Source: Circinella umbellata
Taxonomy: Eukaryota > Mucoromycota > Mucoromycetes > Mucorales > Lichtheimiaceae
Length of the DNA: 64,000 nucleotides
Reading direction: 5' to 3'
NCBI GenBank assembly: GCA_025093555.1
Contig: JAIWNF010000034.1
Location: 310,001 to 374,000, forward strand
Positions 1 to 13,548 of this stretch are shown here, piece after piece; within the stretch, counting starts at the first letter, position 1, and every line of letters begins with the position of its first letter. Made by a program: the position numbers and the translations under genes. Under the pieces are notes generated by a model. The model was not told the DNA's origin and made no database searches. It saw nothing but the letters and a program-made list of their open reading frames with translations.

Positions 1-1981
1 TGATAAATAGAGAGAAAGAAGTGAGTATATAGGGCTTACGTACTTGAAGCACCACCTTGTTCCTTTTTTTGTAATTAAAGAAAATCATATATACTTCTTA
101 CTATTACATTATTTGTAATAAAGTCTCGTCGGTTTAAAAATGACTGATGAAAGGGATTTGAAGTATAAAAAAAAAGAGGAGAAAACAAATACAATTCTTT
201 ATTTGCGTTTTGATAAGAATGTTTGACTTTCCCATATATCATATTTTTTACGATCATCCATTATTTGTTACGATGAATTATGCATTCTTTTTTATTTGTT
301 TAAAATACTCACTTTGGTAATACTGATATACTTTTTATAATAACAAGCAATATTATTAAACATATACGTGCAAATGTACACGTGTGTGTGTGTCTGTGTG
401 TCTCACCATCGGGTAGATCATAGAGCTTAATTTTTTTTTTTACGTACGAATTTCTCATCACAGACAAAGTGGATGGGACCCGGAAAATATCATCGATTCG
501 GGTTACACAATTTAAGTAGCTTCGTGAATCATTATGCTGATATTTAGTAATGAAGAATGTTAAATAAAAAATAAATTTAAAACAGAAGAGTTCATAAATT
601 ATTATGATGGTATTTAATAGCAGCATAGAAAGGGTCTCTTGATGCTATGAAGAAGGTATATGCTGAACAACTTTGTTGTCGCCAGACAACAAGTATTAAT
701 AGGTACAGCAACTTAAAAAATATAAACGTTATAAGAAAACAATCTTCATATTGACCAACGAAAGAGTCTTTTACTTTAGTACACCAACAAATGTTTATTA
801 AACTATTGTATATTTAGTCATCCAAATCATTGAAAGCTTTGCTTGCCTTGAGATATCTTTTCCGCGACTTGGTTCATCCATTTATTTGTAAGACTAGATT
901 TAACCAATGAAATTTAAAGCCGGTTCCGATAATTTTATGCAACGCCATTCATTTTCCTTGTCTGGTAAAATAGTCTTTAATGTTATATTTGCATAGATAA
1001 CATTATCACTGGCTAAAACAACATAGAAATGTGACACAAGAAGGCGATATGCAATCTTACTTTTTTGTTTACATCTATTTTTATAACATCTAGCAAATAG
1101 AAGCTTATATTCATTATGTTGCATTATAGTGAAACATATATTAGGCGAAATCTTTAAATTTTGTGAATACGTAACTTCTTTACGTAAAGAATTACAAAAA
1201 GATAAAAAAAAAGTCATGACTATGTATATAAGCAATTTAGAATTTGTGTATTAAAAACTATTCCACCGTTATAAAAGAAAAGGAAGTGATAACTTACGAA
1301 AATGAGAACAAATGTGCATTTACCTATGATTACATATACCAAGTGTAAACAAATAAATTGATCTCAAACTTTATAGTTGAAACACTTTGAAAGAGATTTT
1401 ACTGTAATGCTTTGTTCTTTATTTTTTATATGTTAGTACTTGTCTATATATGTGATACTTGTACTAAAAAAAATCAAACTGACCTATTAGACCTTATGAT
1501 TAAAGCAAATTAAAAGTGATGTTCGACAACCGGTTTTCATTGGGTTAGCAATTATTTCAGTTTTTAATGAAGCCTAATATGATATGGGATCAACACTTTT
1601 CCGCGCTAAATTTTCCGAAATCGTATTGTTGTTACGAAATCTCAGGTTCCACTGTAGTATGTGAGTACTAATAATGATGATACTTCATGGATCAATAAAA
1701 TTAGATTTAATCCAAAAGATTAAATATATATAAACTTATTTCGGTCGGAAGCGATGGCGACGACCACACTCAAAAAGATTATTATATTTTGATTTTTTCA
1801 CACGTACAAAAAATAAAAACATTGTTTTTTTTTTGCTTATGCATTTTAGCTTACATGTGACTCAAATTATGGTTTTTACAATGTATAATCATTCTTTTGT
1901 ATATAAACATTGTATTGAGAAAAAAAAAAGACATCTCTTTTCTTCTTGCTGTTGTCAACATAACATACATTTTTATTTATC
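1..1981. other. Intergenic, no gene recognised
   Basis: AT-rich sequence with homopolymer runs and a short GT-rich microsatellite near 380-400. A minus-strand open stretch at about 900-1235 has no ATG at its 5' end and resembles no family I know. The last 60 bases before the ATG at 1982 are T-rich and probably the leader of the dehydrogenase gene. I see no RNA gene and no clear mobile element. Confidence 0.6.
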
Positions 1982-3651
1982 ATGACTTTAATTGACGAGA
2001 AAAACTATTTCAATAGAAAGGTTGCAGTGATAACTGGTGGTAGTCGCGGTCTTGGTAAAGCTGTTGCAAAATCTCTAGTAGAGCGTGGAAGCAAAGTAGT
2101 GATTGGTGATATATTGGATGAAGCAGGTCAAGAAACAGTAGATGAATTGAACAACCTAGCAGGAGGCAGTGCCAAGGCAGCTGTTTATATCCATACGGAT
2201 GTTTCATTGTATAAAGACGTCATTGCTCTTTTCAAATTAGCAGAATCAGAATTCGGTGGAGTAGATGTGAGTGTTTTATAAATATTTTTACTAATATTCA
2301 TGGTACTAACTTCATAAAGTACTTAGTATTACCATCATCATGTTAATAATATGTACGTATGCTAATAAATTTGATATAAACTTAAAAGCTTGCATTTTTA
2401 AACGCGGGCGTTATCAATAAACCAGATTACCTGTTTACTCCTTTAGATGGTAATATGTATATAGCTGATTGAAACTTCATTCCCTTACACTTACACTTTT
2501 TTGATGCTATTTATGGGGGATATCTATAGACGAGGCGGAAAAACTGTTGCCTGATGTTAATATATCGGGAGTGGTAAAATGTACCCGCGTTGCCTTGCTT
2601 GCAATGGCAAAACGAGGTGGTGGAGTGATTACAATTACAGCAAGTACTGCTGGATTTGTCGGACCTTTGTAAGTTGATTATATATCGTTATATGTGTGTT
2701 GTAATTGGTCTTATTTCTACTAATGCTAATAGCTAAATCCCATGGCATATAATTGTATAATAAAACATTAGTGCTCAGTCTATTTATAATGCAACTAAAC
2801 ATGCAGTAGTTGGTTGGACACGTAGTCTTGGGATGTTGAAAGATATTTGTAACGTACGGGTAAATGCAGGTAAGAAGAAGATAATTATAATTATTATTAC
2901 TATCTCATGAACTAGAACATATATTAACTTTTATTGTAAATATGAAAACGAAAAAAAAAACCATCTTGATATAGTATGTCCGAATTGGATGGGTAAATCA
3001 ATTTTAGATTGTTAATGGGTTGTATTTATTGGGATTATAAAAGCTACATGTATACCTTTGATGTATAAGCTAATAATCACACATGTGCTACATATAATAG
3101 AAACGGATATGAGGCATAAAATCACCAAAAAAGGTGACGATGTAGACCCATACGGACCATATACACAAAAGTCTCCTACTGTTAAGATTGATGCGGTTGT
3201 GAAAGGGGTCCTCGCACTGATGGAAGACCCTAATCGTAATTGTGAGTGTACTATAAAGCTATTACTACAAGATGAACATATTTACATAGAACATAGTATT
3301 AGAAGCCAAGAGAACCAATAATCATATTCTTAATCATTAACTGATATAACATTTTATAATTAGCCGAAACTTTATTAGTTTTACCACCAGATATCTCACG
3401 TGTTCAGCCAACCATTACAACATTTGGTAACTATAATTTTTACTATATTATTATAAATGGCTTGGAAGGGGGAAAATGATTTATACTTTAATTTTTCTAA
3501 TTAATAATATTTTATGTTTTCATGGCACTACCTAATAGCCGAATCATCAAATCCAGCATACGATAAAATTACAGAAGAATATGAAAAAGATGCTGTGGAG
3601 TATTATAAAACATTGTTAAACCCTGCTTTGGAAAGATATGAGCAACTTTAG
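1982..3651 (+). CDS. Short-chain dehydrogenase/reductase (SDR), 8 exons
   Basis: An NAD(P)-dependent oxidoreductase of the classical SDR family, similar in layout to 15-hydroxyprostaglandin-dehydrogenase-like proteins; the substrate cannot be read from the sequence. My exon model is 1982-2266, 2389-2449, 2530-2668, 2772-2869, 2975-2992, 3101-3241, 3364-3426 and 3539-3651. It sums to 918 nt, giving 305 residues. The N-terminus carries the cofactor motif TGGSRGLG (about residues 18-25), then FLNAG in place of the usual NNAG, a catalytic Ser in ITASTAG, and the catalytic YNATK (YxxxK). The CPNWMETDM segment after it is the usual cofactor/substrate loop. All junctions are GT-AG and keep the frame. 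Exon 5 is only 18 nt. I see no signal peptide. Family assignment is firm, function is not. Confidence 0.9.
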
Positions 3652-4138
3652 AAAAGATAAAGTAATTTGCAAATATGCACAGCTATATCTTTTCTCTCCG
3701 AATCATTTACATATTAAACATTCAGGAACCATGGTTTTTCATCTTGCTAATCTCTCAAATTTATTGAATATTACACATTATTATCAATTAATATATTTTG
3801 TTATCAAAATTGATACAACTTCAATATTGAATTCCATATATACATCCCTTTTTCTATGCGTGCATGTGTCTGCTTTCACATATTGAATATATACAGTTTC
3901 GGAATGACCCATTGGTGTTTTTTTTTTGAAGGGGCGGAGGAGGGGGGTGGGCTTTTGTATTATTTAAGATGAATATCTAATGAGAAATGTAGCTTTTCAT
4001 TTGATAAATTACTTCCTATTTTATTTACTACTTGGTCATGCATTACTAACGCGGACTTATTTTTTGAGAAGTTGAATTGAATTTTTTATACTTGGTCTTT
4101 TCAACATACTTTGGGCAAACCCAACAATTAAATAAATA
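3652..4138. other. Intergenic between SDR and Ies2-like genes
   Basis: No gene seen. It holds a T-run followed by a G-rich patch at about 3925-3952. The ATG of the next gene follows an A/T-rich leader. A small open frame starting at 3638 overlaps the SDR stop in another frame and looks like chance. Confidence 0.6.
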
Positions 4139-5210
4139 ATGAAATCACGAAAATTATCACTTACACCATCAGAAGATTCAAACGATGAGATCTTGAGTGA
4201 AGGAGATATAGAAGATTTAGAAGAAGACGGAGGTCTCGATGATTTAGGAGACGAAGAAGAAATTGAAGAAGACATCGATGAAGCTGAACTTCCAGAAGAA
4301 GACGTAGAAGAAGAGGACGACGAAGACGACGACGAAGACGAAGAGGAAGACGAGTCTATAGCTGATTCAGAAATACCTACGTCTCGATCTTTAAGAAAGA
4401 ATCAAAAAAGAAAAAAAGCCAGTATGTAGCCGACTTTTTAAAAAGTCTTTTTTTTTTTTTTTGTTTTTTCTTTATTATTGACTAACTCAAAAGTTTGGTT
4501 TGGGGGGAAACAAACACCATTCACAACTACTTCTTCTCGTTCATTTTCTATAAATAGCATATGAAGAAGCAGATAGTGATGAAGACGAAGAAGATTATGA
4601 AGTTGTTTCTAATCGGCCATTAACAAAACGACAACGTGCAAAACTAGAAAATAATGGCTCAGAAGAATTTTTGGAGTTACCTATGGGTAAATTAGAAGAG
4701 TCTAGTGGAATCATTGAGAACGGGAAGGGAGAGTCTGGATATTTAAATAAAACTTATCACACTCACTCCATACATATATATTATTATTATTTATAGAGAG
4801 TATGAGAAAGAAGCATTTGACAGAAGAAGAGCAAACGTTAAAACGATCCGAAGTAGCAAGACGACGTAAAAATCAAAGTATAGAACGTGCAGAAAAAGAT
4901 AAACAAGATACAATCAATCGATTATTAAAGAAGCAAGCATCAAAAAGTAGACGAATCATTAAGGATGATGGAACTGATGAAAAAGAAAGTGGTACAGGCG
5001 GCCGTGCATCATTAATAAAAGATCCAAATGCTCTTCATTATATTAGTAATTCAAAGGGGAATTTTTTATCTATTCCAGCATCTATAAGTGCTGAACAAGT
5101 TTTTGGGTAAGTATATTGATATATATGGAGAGGAAAAATATGAAGGGGTTGTCCCATTAACGATATATTATAATCTACATATTTATTTTATTAGACCGTC
5201 ATTCAGTTAA
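4139..5210 (+). CDS. IES2: INO80 complex subunit Ies2/INO80B-like protein
   Basis: A probable subunit of the INO80 nucleosome-remodelling complex in the nucleus. Exons are 4139-4421, 4558-4686 and 4797-5106, with a likely 16-nt last exon at 5195-5210. The first ~95 residues are extremely acidic (runs of E and D). Next come LTKRQRAKLE, a short spacer ending ELPM, and a basic helix beginning RKKHLTEEEQTLKRSE with ARRRKNQSIERAEKDKQ. Together these are the conserved PAPA-1 (Ies2/INO80B) region. The C-terminus keeps a short segment (LHYISNSKGNFLSIP) but I see no HIT-type zinc finger, unlike animal INO80B. The third exon either stops at TAA 5108-5110 or uses the good GTAAGT donor there; both choices stay in frame (241 or 245 residues). 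Confidence 0.75.
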
Positions 5211-5504
5211 TTAGAGCATCATTATATATATATATAAATAATAACAGAATAAACGAAATAAAATACATGTGTATATAGAAATCATGGTGTGGTTGCTAGG
5301 ATATCTTAAAACTGGAGCAAAATTGTTTTGCTATATTTGATCTCGTGCAATCTTTTTTTTTTTTACGTACGTGGCAATAATTTGACAACTTTTTTTTTAG
5401 CGGGAAAATCATTATACGAGCGCATGATAATTGCTCTCTTCTCTCTTAACTTTTTTTTTCCACTCCTCAAACTCGTCTCTAGGACTATACCACACTTTCA
5501 AGCC

Positions 5505-7211
5505 ATGGGCAAATCATTATGGGTTGTCTCACTCATTGTTGCTGTATTTGGTTTAGCAATGAATGTGTCGCTTCATGATACAGTTTATGTTTCAATCTCA
5601 TTTGCCATTCTTGCTGGTGTTATAACATGGAAAACTTTACCGCGACTCGCGATGACTTTTATTAATGCTCATGTTTCCGGTGTCGATGTATTAAAAACAG
5701 ATCGTCCTTTACTGTAAGTAAATTAAACTTTATCACTATTATTTTCTCTCTTTTTACTTTTTTCTTTCTTGGGGGAGGGGACAAAAAAAAAGGGCTAATA
5801 TATAATATACAAGACCAGAAGCAATGGGGTTTCCGACAGCTGTTATCTATCTTATTGCATTGTTTTGTTTCATACCTTTTCCTTTTATTAATTGGTTTGA
5901 CGGAGAAGCACGTCTTGTTCATGAAGATAATCCAATGATTGGTACTTTTCCTTATCACAAGGTAAAAAGAATTAGTGAGGAGATTTAATATATGTGTAAG
6001 TGTGTGGATCATCATTGAAATAAATAACTTACAGTTATATATATATAGCTTGGACAAATATTATCTGCTATTCTTGCTATTCAATCCATGGTGTTACTTG
6101 GATTCGCAGATGATATTTTAGACGTTCGTTGGCGTTATAAAGTTTGGTTTCCTGCAGTAGCAAGTGTTCCTCTTTTGATCTTTTACTATACGAATTTTGG
6201 TGTTACTCATGTTATTATGCCTCTTCAATTACGTCCTTATGTAGGTGATTTAGTAGATCTAGGTAAAGCACATATTTTTATATTTATTAATGTTTCCCCC
6301 TCCCATTAAATATTTAACGAATGATGTTTCTTTCTTATCTCATCTTCCAAAAATTATATATATATTATAGGTCCTTTTTATTATTTATATATGGTCATGC
6401 TGGTCATTTTTTGTACGCATACAATTAATATTCTTGCTGGTATCAATGGAATTGAAGTTGGACAATCCTTGGTGATTGCATTATCAGTTATTATCAACGA
6501 TTTATTATTCATGTTCAATAATAACGATCGAGAGAGTTTGGAAGCTCATTTATTCAGTCTTTATTTCATGTTACCATTTGCTGGTGTTACTGCTGGTCTA
6601 TTGGCACATAACTGGTACCAAAAAAAAAGGCGGGGGAGAAAGAAAGGAATAGGATGGATAGAAATAAAGCTTGGGAAACTAATCATATACCCGCATTATT
6701 ATTATAATGGATTAGGTTCCCTGCACGTGTCTTTGTGGGTGATACTTATTGTTACTTTGCAGGAATTACTTTTGCAGTCGTTGGCATCCTAGGTCATTTT
6801 TCAAAAACGTTGGTGCTTTTTTTCATACCTCAAATCTTTAACTTCATATATTCATGCCCACAACTATTTCGACTCATTGACTGTCCAAGACATCGAATGC
6901 CACAACTTAATAAGGAAACAAAATTGCTTCATTGTTCCACGGTTATCATCCAACCAGGGACCAGTTTACGAGGGAAATTCGGTCATCTTGCTTTAAAGAT
7001 ACTTTATATCCTCGGTTTACTCAAGGTTTTCAAGTGGGATGATCATGGAAGGATATTAGAATGTAATAATTTGACAATAATCAATCTTGTCTTGGCAAGG
7101 TTGGGTCCCATGTCAGAAGTGAATACCACACGAGTAATATTGGGAATTCAAGTTTTAGCAAGTTTACTTGGTTTCTTTATTAGATATAAACTTGTACAAT
7201 ATGTGTATTAA
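5505..7211 (+). CDS. ALG7: UDP-GlcNAc:dolichyl-phosphate GlcNAc-1-phosphotransferase
   Basis: The first committed enzyme of N-glycan precursor synthesis in the ER membrane. It transfers GlcNAc-1-phosphate from UDP-GlcNAc to dolichyl phosphate and is the target of tunicamycin. Exons are 5505-5713, 5814-5961, 6049-6262, 6371-6614 and 6716-7211; every junction is GT-AG and in frame. The protein is a polytopic membrane protein. Family hallmarks are visible: FADDILDVRW (aspartate-rich catalytic loop), HTINILAGINGIEVGQS (nucleotide-binding loop), PARVFVGDTYCYFAG, and CPRHRMP near the C-terminus (the HxH-type loop). I chose the ATG at 5505 because the open frame upstream is low-complexity and lacks family similarity, although in-frame ATGs exist there. 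It converges on the transketolase gene, with only 67 bp between the stop codons. Confidence 0.95.
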
Positions 7212-7278
7212 AAAAGAATTACAAAGAGGGGAAACAGTTTTTTTTTTCGTTGTTGTTATTACTGAAATGGACGGATAT

Positions 7279-8932
7279 TTAGATGGTAACACCCAATGGA
7301 GGAACGCATCCCAATTTTTCAAAATAACTGATCGTATCTTGAGCTTTCTTAACAACAGATTCTGTTGTGATATTGAATTTTTTATACAAATCTTGATAGG
7401 GTCCACTTGCACCAAAGACATTATTACCTTGACCATCCGTCATACCCACAGACGCATGTGCATATCGTTCCCAACCCCATACACCAAGAGCTTCAACAGA
7501 AACAACAGGTGTTCCAGGTGTAAATACAGAATCCTTGTATTCTCTGGGTTGTTCATCATATAGTTCGGTACAAGGCATCGAGACGACACGTGTAGGGATA
7601 CCTTGTCCATTCAATACTTGAGCAGATTCCACAGCAAGTGAAACTTCGGAACCTGTGGCAGTAATAATGACCTTGGCATTAGGTTGATCTTGAAGAACAT
7701 AAGCACCTCTGGTAACTGATTCAGGGGACGAACCTTCCAAGTTGGGTAAAGGTTGACGAGAAAGTGCTAATACCGAAGGACGATGACGAGCATTCAATGC
7801 TACCAAATAACTACCAGATACTTCATTGGCATCACCAGGACGGAAGGTCAAGAGGTTAGGAGTGGATCGACACAAAGTGAGAGTTTCAATAGGTTGATGA
7901 GTGGGACCATCTTCACCAAGACCAATGGAGTCATGAGTCATAACGTAGAGAACTCGTAAATGACTCAAGGCAGAAAGACGAACGGATCCCCAACCATATC
8001 TAATATTATATGTATCTACGATGAGTATACATATGTTCTCTTTTATTTTCTCTCTCAATAGTTATCTTTTATCCCATAATAATGTATTAGTGATCTTACG
8101 TCAAAAAGTTAAGGAAAGTCGACCCAATTGGAATACTGCCACCATACGATGCAAACCCGTTCATAATAGCAAACATACCATGCTCACGAACACCATAAAA
8201 TAAATATTGCCCTTTGTAATCACCGAGACCCGTGGATGGCTAATAACAACAACGTAAAAAGAATATATAAAAGTCAATAAATAAGCATTGAGAGCAACAG
8301 CATAATATTATTTTTAATACACGCTACTTACATGTTGGAAAGGAGTTGCCGACTTCCAACGCACCAAATTGGACGAACTAAGATCGGCTGAACCCGACAT
8401 AAAATCTGGGATAGAACCAGCTAAAGCATTCAAAACAATCTCAGAGGCTTTACGTGAAGCTACAGCAGGATCACTAGGAGTAAATCGAGGAAGAACAGTT
8501 TCCCAACCTTCAGGTAAATCACCCGCAAAACGCCGTTTAATTTCTTTTGCTTCATTTGCATATTCTTGACTATATTTTTCAAATAGTGTATTCCATGCCG
8601 CTTCATATTCTTGTCCATATTGGGTACGAGCCTTATAAAGATCATATACCTGAGGGTTTTTTTTTTGGTGGTGGGGGGGAATCAAACAATAGGGACGGGG
8701 AACAGTGAGCAGTACAAAAAAAGAGTTACACGCAGGTAAAATAGTGGGATGTAAGTGTGAGAAAAAAAACGATTCAGTATACTAGTACCCAAGATTTATG
8801 ATAAAGGTGAGATAAAAATAATAAACTGTTTACCGATTGTGGAACTACATATTTTTCATCTGGATTGAAGCCGAATTTTTTCTTGAGTTGTTTAATATCA
8901 TCCTCTATAAAAAAAGTATACATTGAACAATG

Positions 8933-8969
<37 letters not shown>

Positions 8970-10318
8970 ACAACAAAAACGTTTTCTTTCCACATATGAT
9001 TGGAGTAACATAAGGAGTATAATTACTTACCAGATAAAGGAGATCCATGAGCCTTAGATGTATTTTCAATAAGTGAGCCATAACCTATATATTATAATAC
9101 ACAACAACATACATGAGCGAAAGACGTAAAAAAAAATAGTTACGTACTCCTCGAGAACTTTTTTAAATGTGTCCTCCTGTCTTACCAATGGTAGTTGAAA
9201 TTTCAATCAAAGATGGTTTATCAGTAACAGCCTTTGCTTCTTCAATAGCCTTTGCAATAGCTTCTTGATCATTATTACCGTCAGCAACAGCTGATGTATG
9301 CCATCCACACGATTCAAAACGTTTACGTACATCCTCAGTAAAAGAGATATTTGTTTCACCATCAATAGTAATCTTGTTGGAGTCATGCAAACAAATCAAT
9401 TTACCCAACTTCCAGTGACTTTTGTATATATATATATATATGTGAGTGTGAGTGTGTGTGTGTGTATTATATGTTAGCTTTTCCTTATATAATAAATCAT
9501 CACATGACTTTTTTCTTTTTATTTACCCAGCAAGTGAAATGGATTCCAACGCCACACCTTCTTGAAGACAACCATCACCAAGAATAACGTAAGTATAGTT
9601 ATTAAAGATTTCATAATTGGGACGATTGTATGTCGCAGCTAAATGTTCTTGTGCGGCAGCAAGACCCACAGCATTAGAAATACCCTGACCTAATGGACCT
9701 GTTGTGACTTCTAAACCAGGTGTATCTGTAACCTCAGGATGACCTGGTGTTCTATTATTATGACCGAATAATAATTAGTCTTTCATGCATTAAACGAATT
9801 TCTCACTCGGAACTACTCTCAAACAAAAACAAATAAATATTCCCGAGAGAGTTGTTGTTGTTGTTGTTGTTAGGGACTTACTTGCTACCAACTTGACGGA
9901 AATTCTTAAGATCATTTATGGATACATCAAAACCCAAAAGATGTAAAAGAACGTATTGAAGAGCACAACCATGACCATTTGATAATACAAACCGATCTCG
10001 ATTAATAAATTTGGGGTTCTTGGAGTTGACTAAATTGACGACATCAAAAAAGCAAAACATATAAGTTTTTTTCTTCTTTTATATAAAAGAACATCATAAC
10101 AAAAACTGGTATATGATATGAACTTTTCTTATTTTTCTCGGTGAAAAAGACCCTCTATTTTATTTAAACGTACCATTCAGGAATTTTGAGAACAAGACAT
10201 TAGCCATTGGAGCACATCCCATTGGAGCACCAGGATGCCCTGAGTTTGCACCACGCGTCATATCAGCGGCCAAGACGCGAATAGTATCAACAGCTTGTTG
10301 GTCTACAGATTGTACCAT
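7279..10318 (-). CDS. TKL1: Transketolase
   Basis: A thiamine-diphosphate enzyme of the non-oxidative pentose phosphate pathway that moves two-carbon ketol units between sugar phosphates. About nine exons on the minus strand; the first is 10174-10318 (ATG at 10318) and the last runs about 8000-7279. Recognisable blocks in order: [11 protein letters not shown] near the N-terminus, [27 protein letters not shown], the ThDP/metal motif [12 protein letters not shown]-independent sugar-phosphate contacts around [10 protein letters not shown], the pyrimidine-binding block [29 protein letters not shown], and a C-terminal domain with [10 protein letters not shown]. Every family block is present and in frame, so the enzyme should be active. 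Repeats such as the (AT)n at about 8938-8966 lie within introns. Confidence 0.96.
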
Positions 10319-11519
10319 ATTATAATCTTAACAGAAAAAAAGGAAAAAAAAATTGGGAATAAAGAGAAAAGAAAACAATTCTATCGTGTACGTATTTATA
10401 TAACGATTAAAAATTCTTATATATTAATTATCACTTGTATCTATAACATACTAACAGAATAAATAAATAAATAAAAAAAGAAAGTTTGGGGTTAATCCTC
10501 CTTATGTAGTGGATGTTTGTTTTTTTTTGTTACGTACAAAGAAGATCAAAGATTTTAGATAATTATATTCGGTTTTCTCATAAGATCACGCGCTTAAGTG
10601 TATTCCTTTATTTTAGTTTTTTTTTTTTTGTGTGTGTGAGAGATTTCAATCTTCTAAAGGAATAGGAGATGGGCTTCATTCCATTATATAAATATATACA
10701 GTATAGCATCTACGTTATCAATTATCTGTATATAAAAGTAAAATAATAATACATCTCCTTTTTATAATAATATGTTTTGTAAATACATCGAGAGCCGGAT
10801 GGAAATTATATATTAATTAAGCTTCAATTTTAACCGGGACGATACCCAATTATCAAAATATAATACGTACAAAAAGAGTGAGAGAGAAGGAGTGGAAAGT
10901 AAGGGTTAAGGGGGGGGAAGACAAGTTTTGTGTTCAGGCTACACATAAGAAAATATAAATAAATAACGGATTAAACCGAATAACATTAAAAATAAAATTT
11001 CTGCTTGTGAATAAACTGAATTCTGTTCTTTTCTCACACAAAATAAGTTATTAATTCTGCTCTCATCTACGTAACAACAAAAGCTAAGCTAACTAAAAGG
11101 TATATATCATATACCACCTTCTGACCCTTGGAATTTATATAAGATGAATTGTGTGAGAGTATGATATCTTATTATTTATAAAAACCAAGTTTTTGATATT
11201 GTCTATTCTTTTCTTTACTTTCAAATGTTATTATTATTTACATTCTTTTTAAAATAATGATATATTAGAGTAAGCTGGTATTTAAAAAACATGCATAAAC
11301 TTGAATTGCAAATCCGCTGTTCGAGTCGTCACCCTTTTTATTTCCAAAAGGGCGTTCATATTATTATTATTATTATTATTTCGTTATCAGCTCTTTCTTT
11401 CTTCTTTTCTTTCTTCCTCTGTTTCTCTGGCTTTTTTTTTCCTTTTTTTTTTTTTTTTTTTTTTTTGATTATTATTATTATTATTTATTCTACTCGTAGA
11501 AAAAAAAAGATAAAACGTA
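10319..11519. other. Divergent intergenic region, transketolase / PP2A-A
   Basis: About 1.2 kb between two divergently transcribed genes, so it should hold both promoters. It contains several poly-T or poly-A runs, a G-run near 10911-10917, and T-rich tracts with (ATT)n just before the PP2A-A start. I see no coding sequence or RNA gene. Confidence 0.6.
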
Positions 11520-12033
11520 ATGGAAGTTGATAATATACATAGTAATAATGATAATGATAATAATAACAACTTGTCGATAACAGACATGGAAGTGGATAAT
11601 CCTGAAGACCTTAATGGTTATTATGTTGCTAGTCTAATTGATGAATTAAAACATGACGATGTACAATATCGTTTAAATTCAGTTAATAAGCTCCCTGTTA
11701 TTGCTGAAGCACTTGGTCAGGATAGAACACGAGACGAACTTATTCCATTTCTTCATAATGGTAATTAATATATATATGTCCTTTTATTTTTCTTTTGGGT
11801 TAAAAAAAACGTTCTAATCTTTTTTTCTTTTATAATTATTTTTTTTTTTAAAAAGATTTGATTGGTGATGAAGATGAAGTACTTTTAGCACTTGCTGAAC
11901 AATTACCTAAATTAATTGATTCTGTGGGTGGTACTTCTAAAGCGACTTGTTTATTACCACCTTTAGAATCCCTTGCTGCTGTAGAAGAATCGGCTGTGAG
12001 AGACAAGGTTTGGCATTTTTATTTTGTCATGAA

Positions 12034-12067
<34 letters not shown>

Positions 12068-13516
12068 AAAAACAAAAACAAAAAATTATTAATAGTCTCT
12101 TCTTGTTTTTTTTTTCTTTAAAAAATATGTATAGGCTGTTTGGGCACTTTGTGAAATTGCCAAAATATTATCACCAGAGCAATTAATGGAAAATTTTATA
12201 CTTATGATGAAACGACTTAGTTCATGTGAATGGTTTACAAGTCGAACTTCAGTAGCTGGATTGTATGCAGTTATATATAAAAAGTGTGGTCCTATTCAAA
12301 CTGAATTACAAAAGTAGGTTGATATATTGTTGGAGTGGGGGGGGGGAATGATAACAAAAGAAAGGGGGGGGATGGAATTGGGAACATTATGGTATTAATA
12401 AAAGAATATTATATAAAGTTCATTTGCTCAATTGATTCAAGATGAAAGTCCAATGGTTAGAAGAGCTGCTGCAAAGGCATTGTCAGTAAGTATAATGAGA
12501 ACAATCCATCTCTCTCTTTTCTCACTATATATTTATATACTTATGCACATAAAACATAACCACTTTTATAGGATCTTACAGAACAAATGACACCAGCTGA
12601 AGTTCTCGATATTAGTTTACCTTTGTTTCAAAAGGTAGCTACAGATGATCAAGATTCTGTTCGATTATTGGCTGTAGAAGATATGATTACGATTGCAAAG
12701 ATGATTACACAAGAACAAAAAATTGAACATTTATTACCAACATTTGATGCTCTTGCCTCCGATAGTTCTTGGAGAGTTAAATATATGATTGCTAATAAAT
12801 TTGTAGAGGTAAGGAGAGCGAGAACACCCAAGTTGCAATTAAAGTTTAACTTTATATGAAAGAAGAGGAAGAGGGAAAAGGGAAAAGGAAACCTTGATTT
12901 ATATAAATAAATATTAATCCTTCGAGTAAAAAAAAATAAAAAAAAAGCTTGCACAAGCCTTTGGTGAAACTATCGTACGTAAACAGTTTATTTCAGCTTA
13001 TATTAATCTTATCAAAGATTCAGAAGCTGAAGTACGCACTGCAGCTGCAGGACAAATATCTGGTAAGTCAAAGAAAGAAGATGAAAGGAAAGGGAACAAC
13101 GGATGGGTTGAACTTACATGAATTTACATTTCATTATATATTAAACTCAAAATTATTATTAATTAGGATTGGCACACTATATTGATAAAGAAGCTGTCAT
13201 TGAAAGTTTATTACCATGCGTTCAAGATTTGGTGAACGATAACAACGAATATACGCGTGCAGCTCTCGCTAAAGAAGTGAGTGGACTGGCATCTATTTTT
13301 GGTAAAGAAGCGTAAGTAAGAGTATAATGTTAATTCAAAACTCAATACTGCATAAACGTATAAAAACCTATTACTTATTTTTTTTTTATTTATATGATGA
13401 TACTATTGATAATAGGACCCCTGAGCATCTTCTTCCTATATTCTTACAACTTTTAAGAGATGATTCGCCCGATGTACGATTAAATGTTATATCTAAGCTT
13501 GATGAACTGAATGATG

Positions 13517-13548
<32 letters not shown>

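Noticed and set aside
900..1235. 111-codon minus-strand frame
   Set aside because: No ATG at its 5' end, no family resemblance and no splice context supporting a gene.
11318..11340. tRNA-like B box (GTTCGAGTC)
   Set aside because: No matching T-stem, A box or acceptor stem can be formed in the upstream 70 nt.
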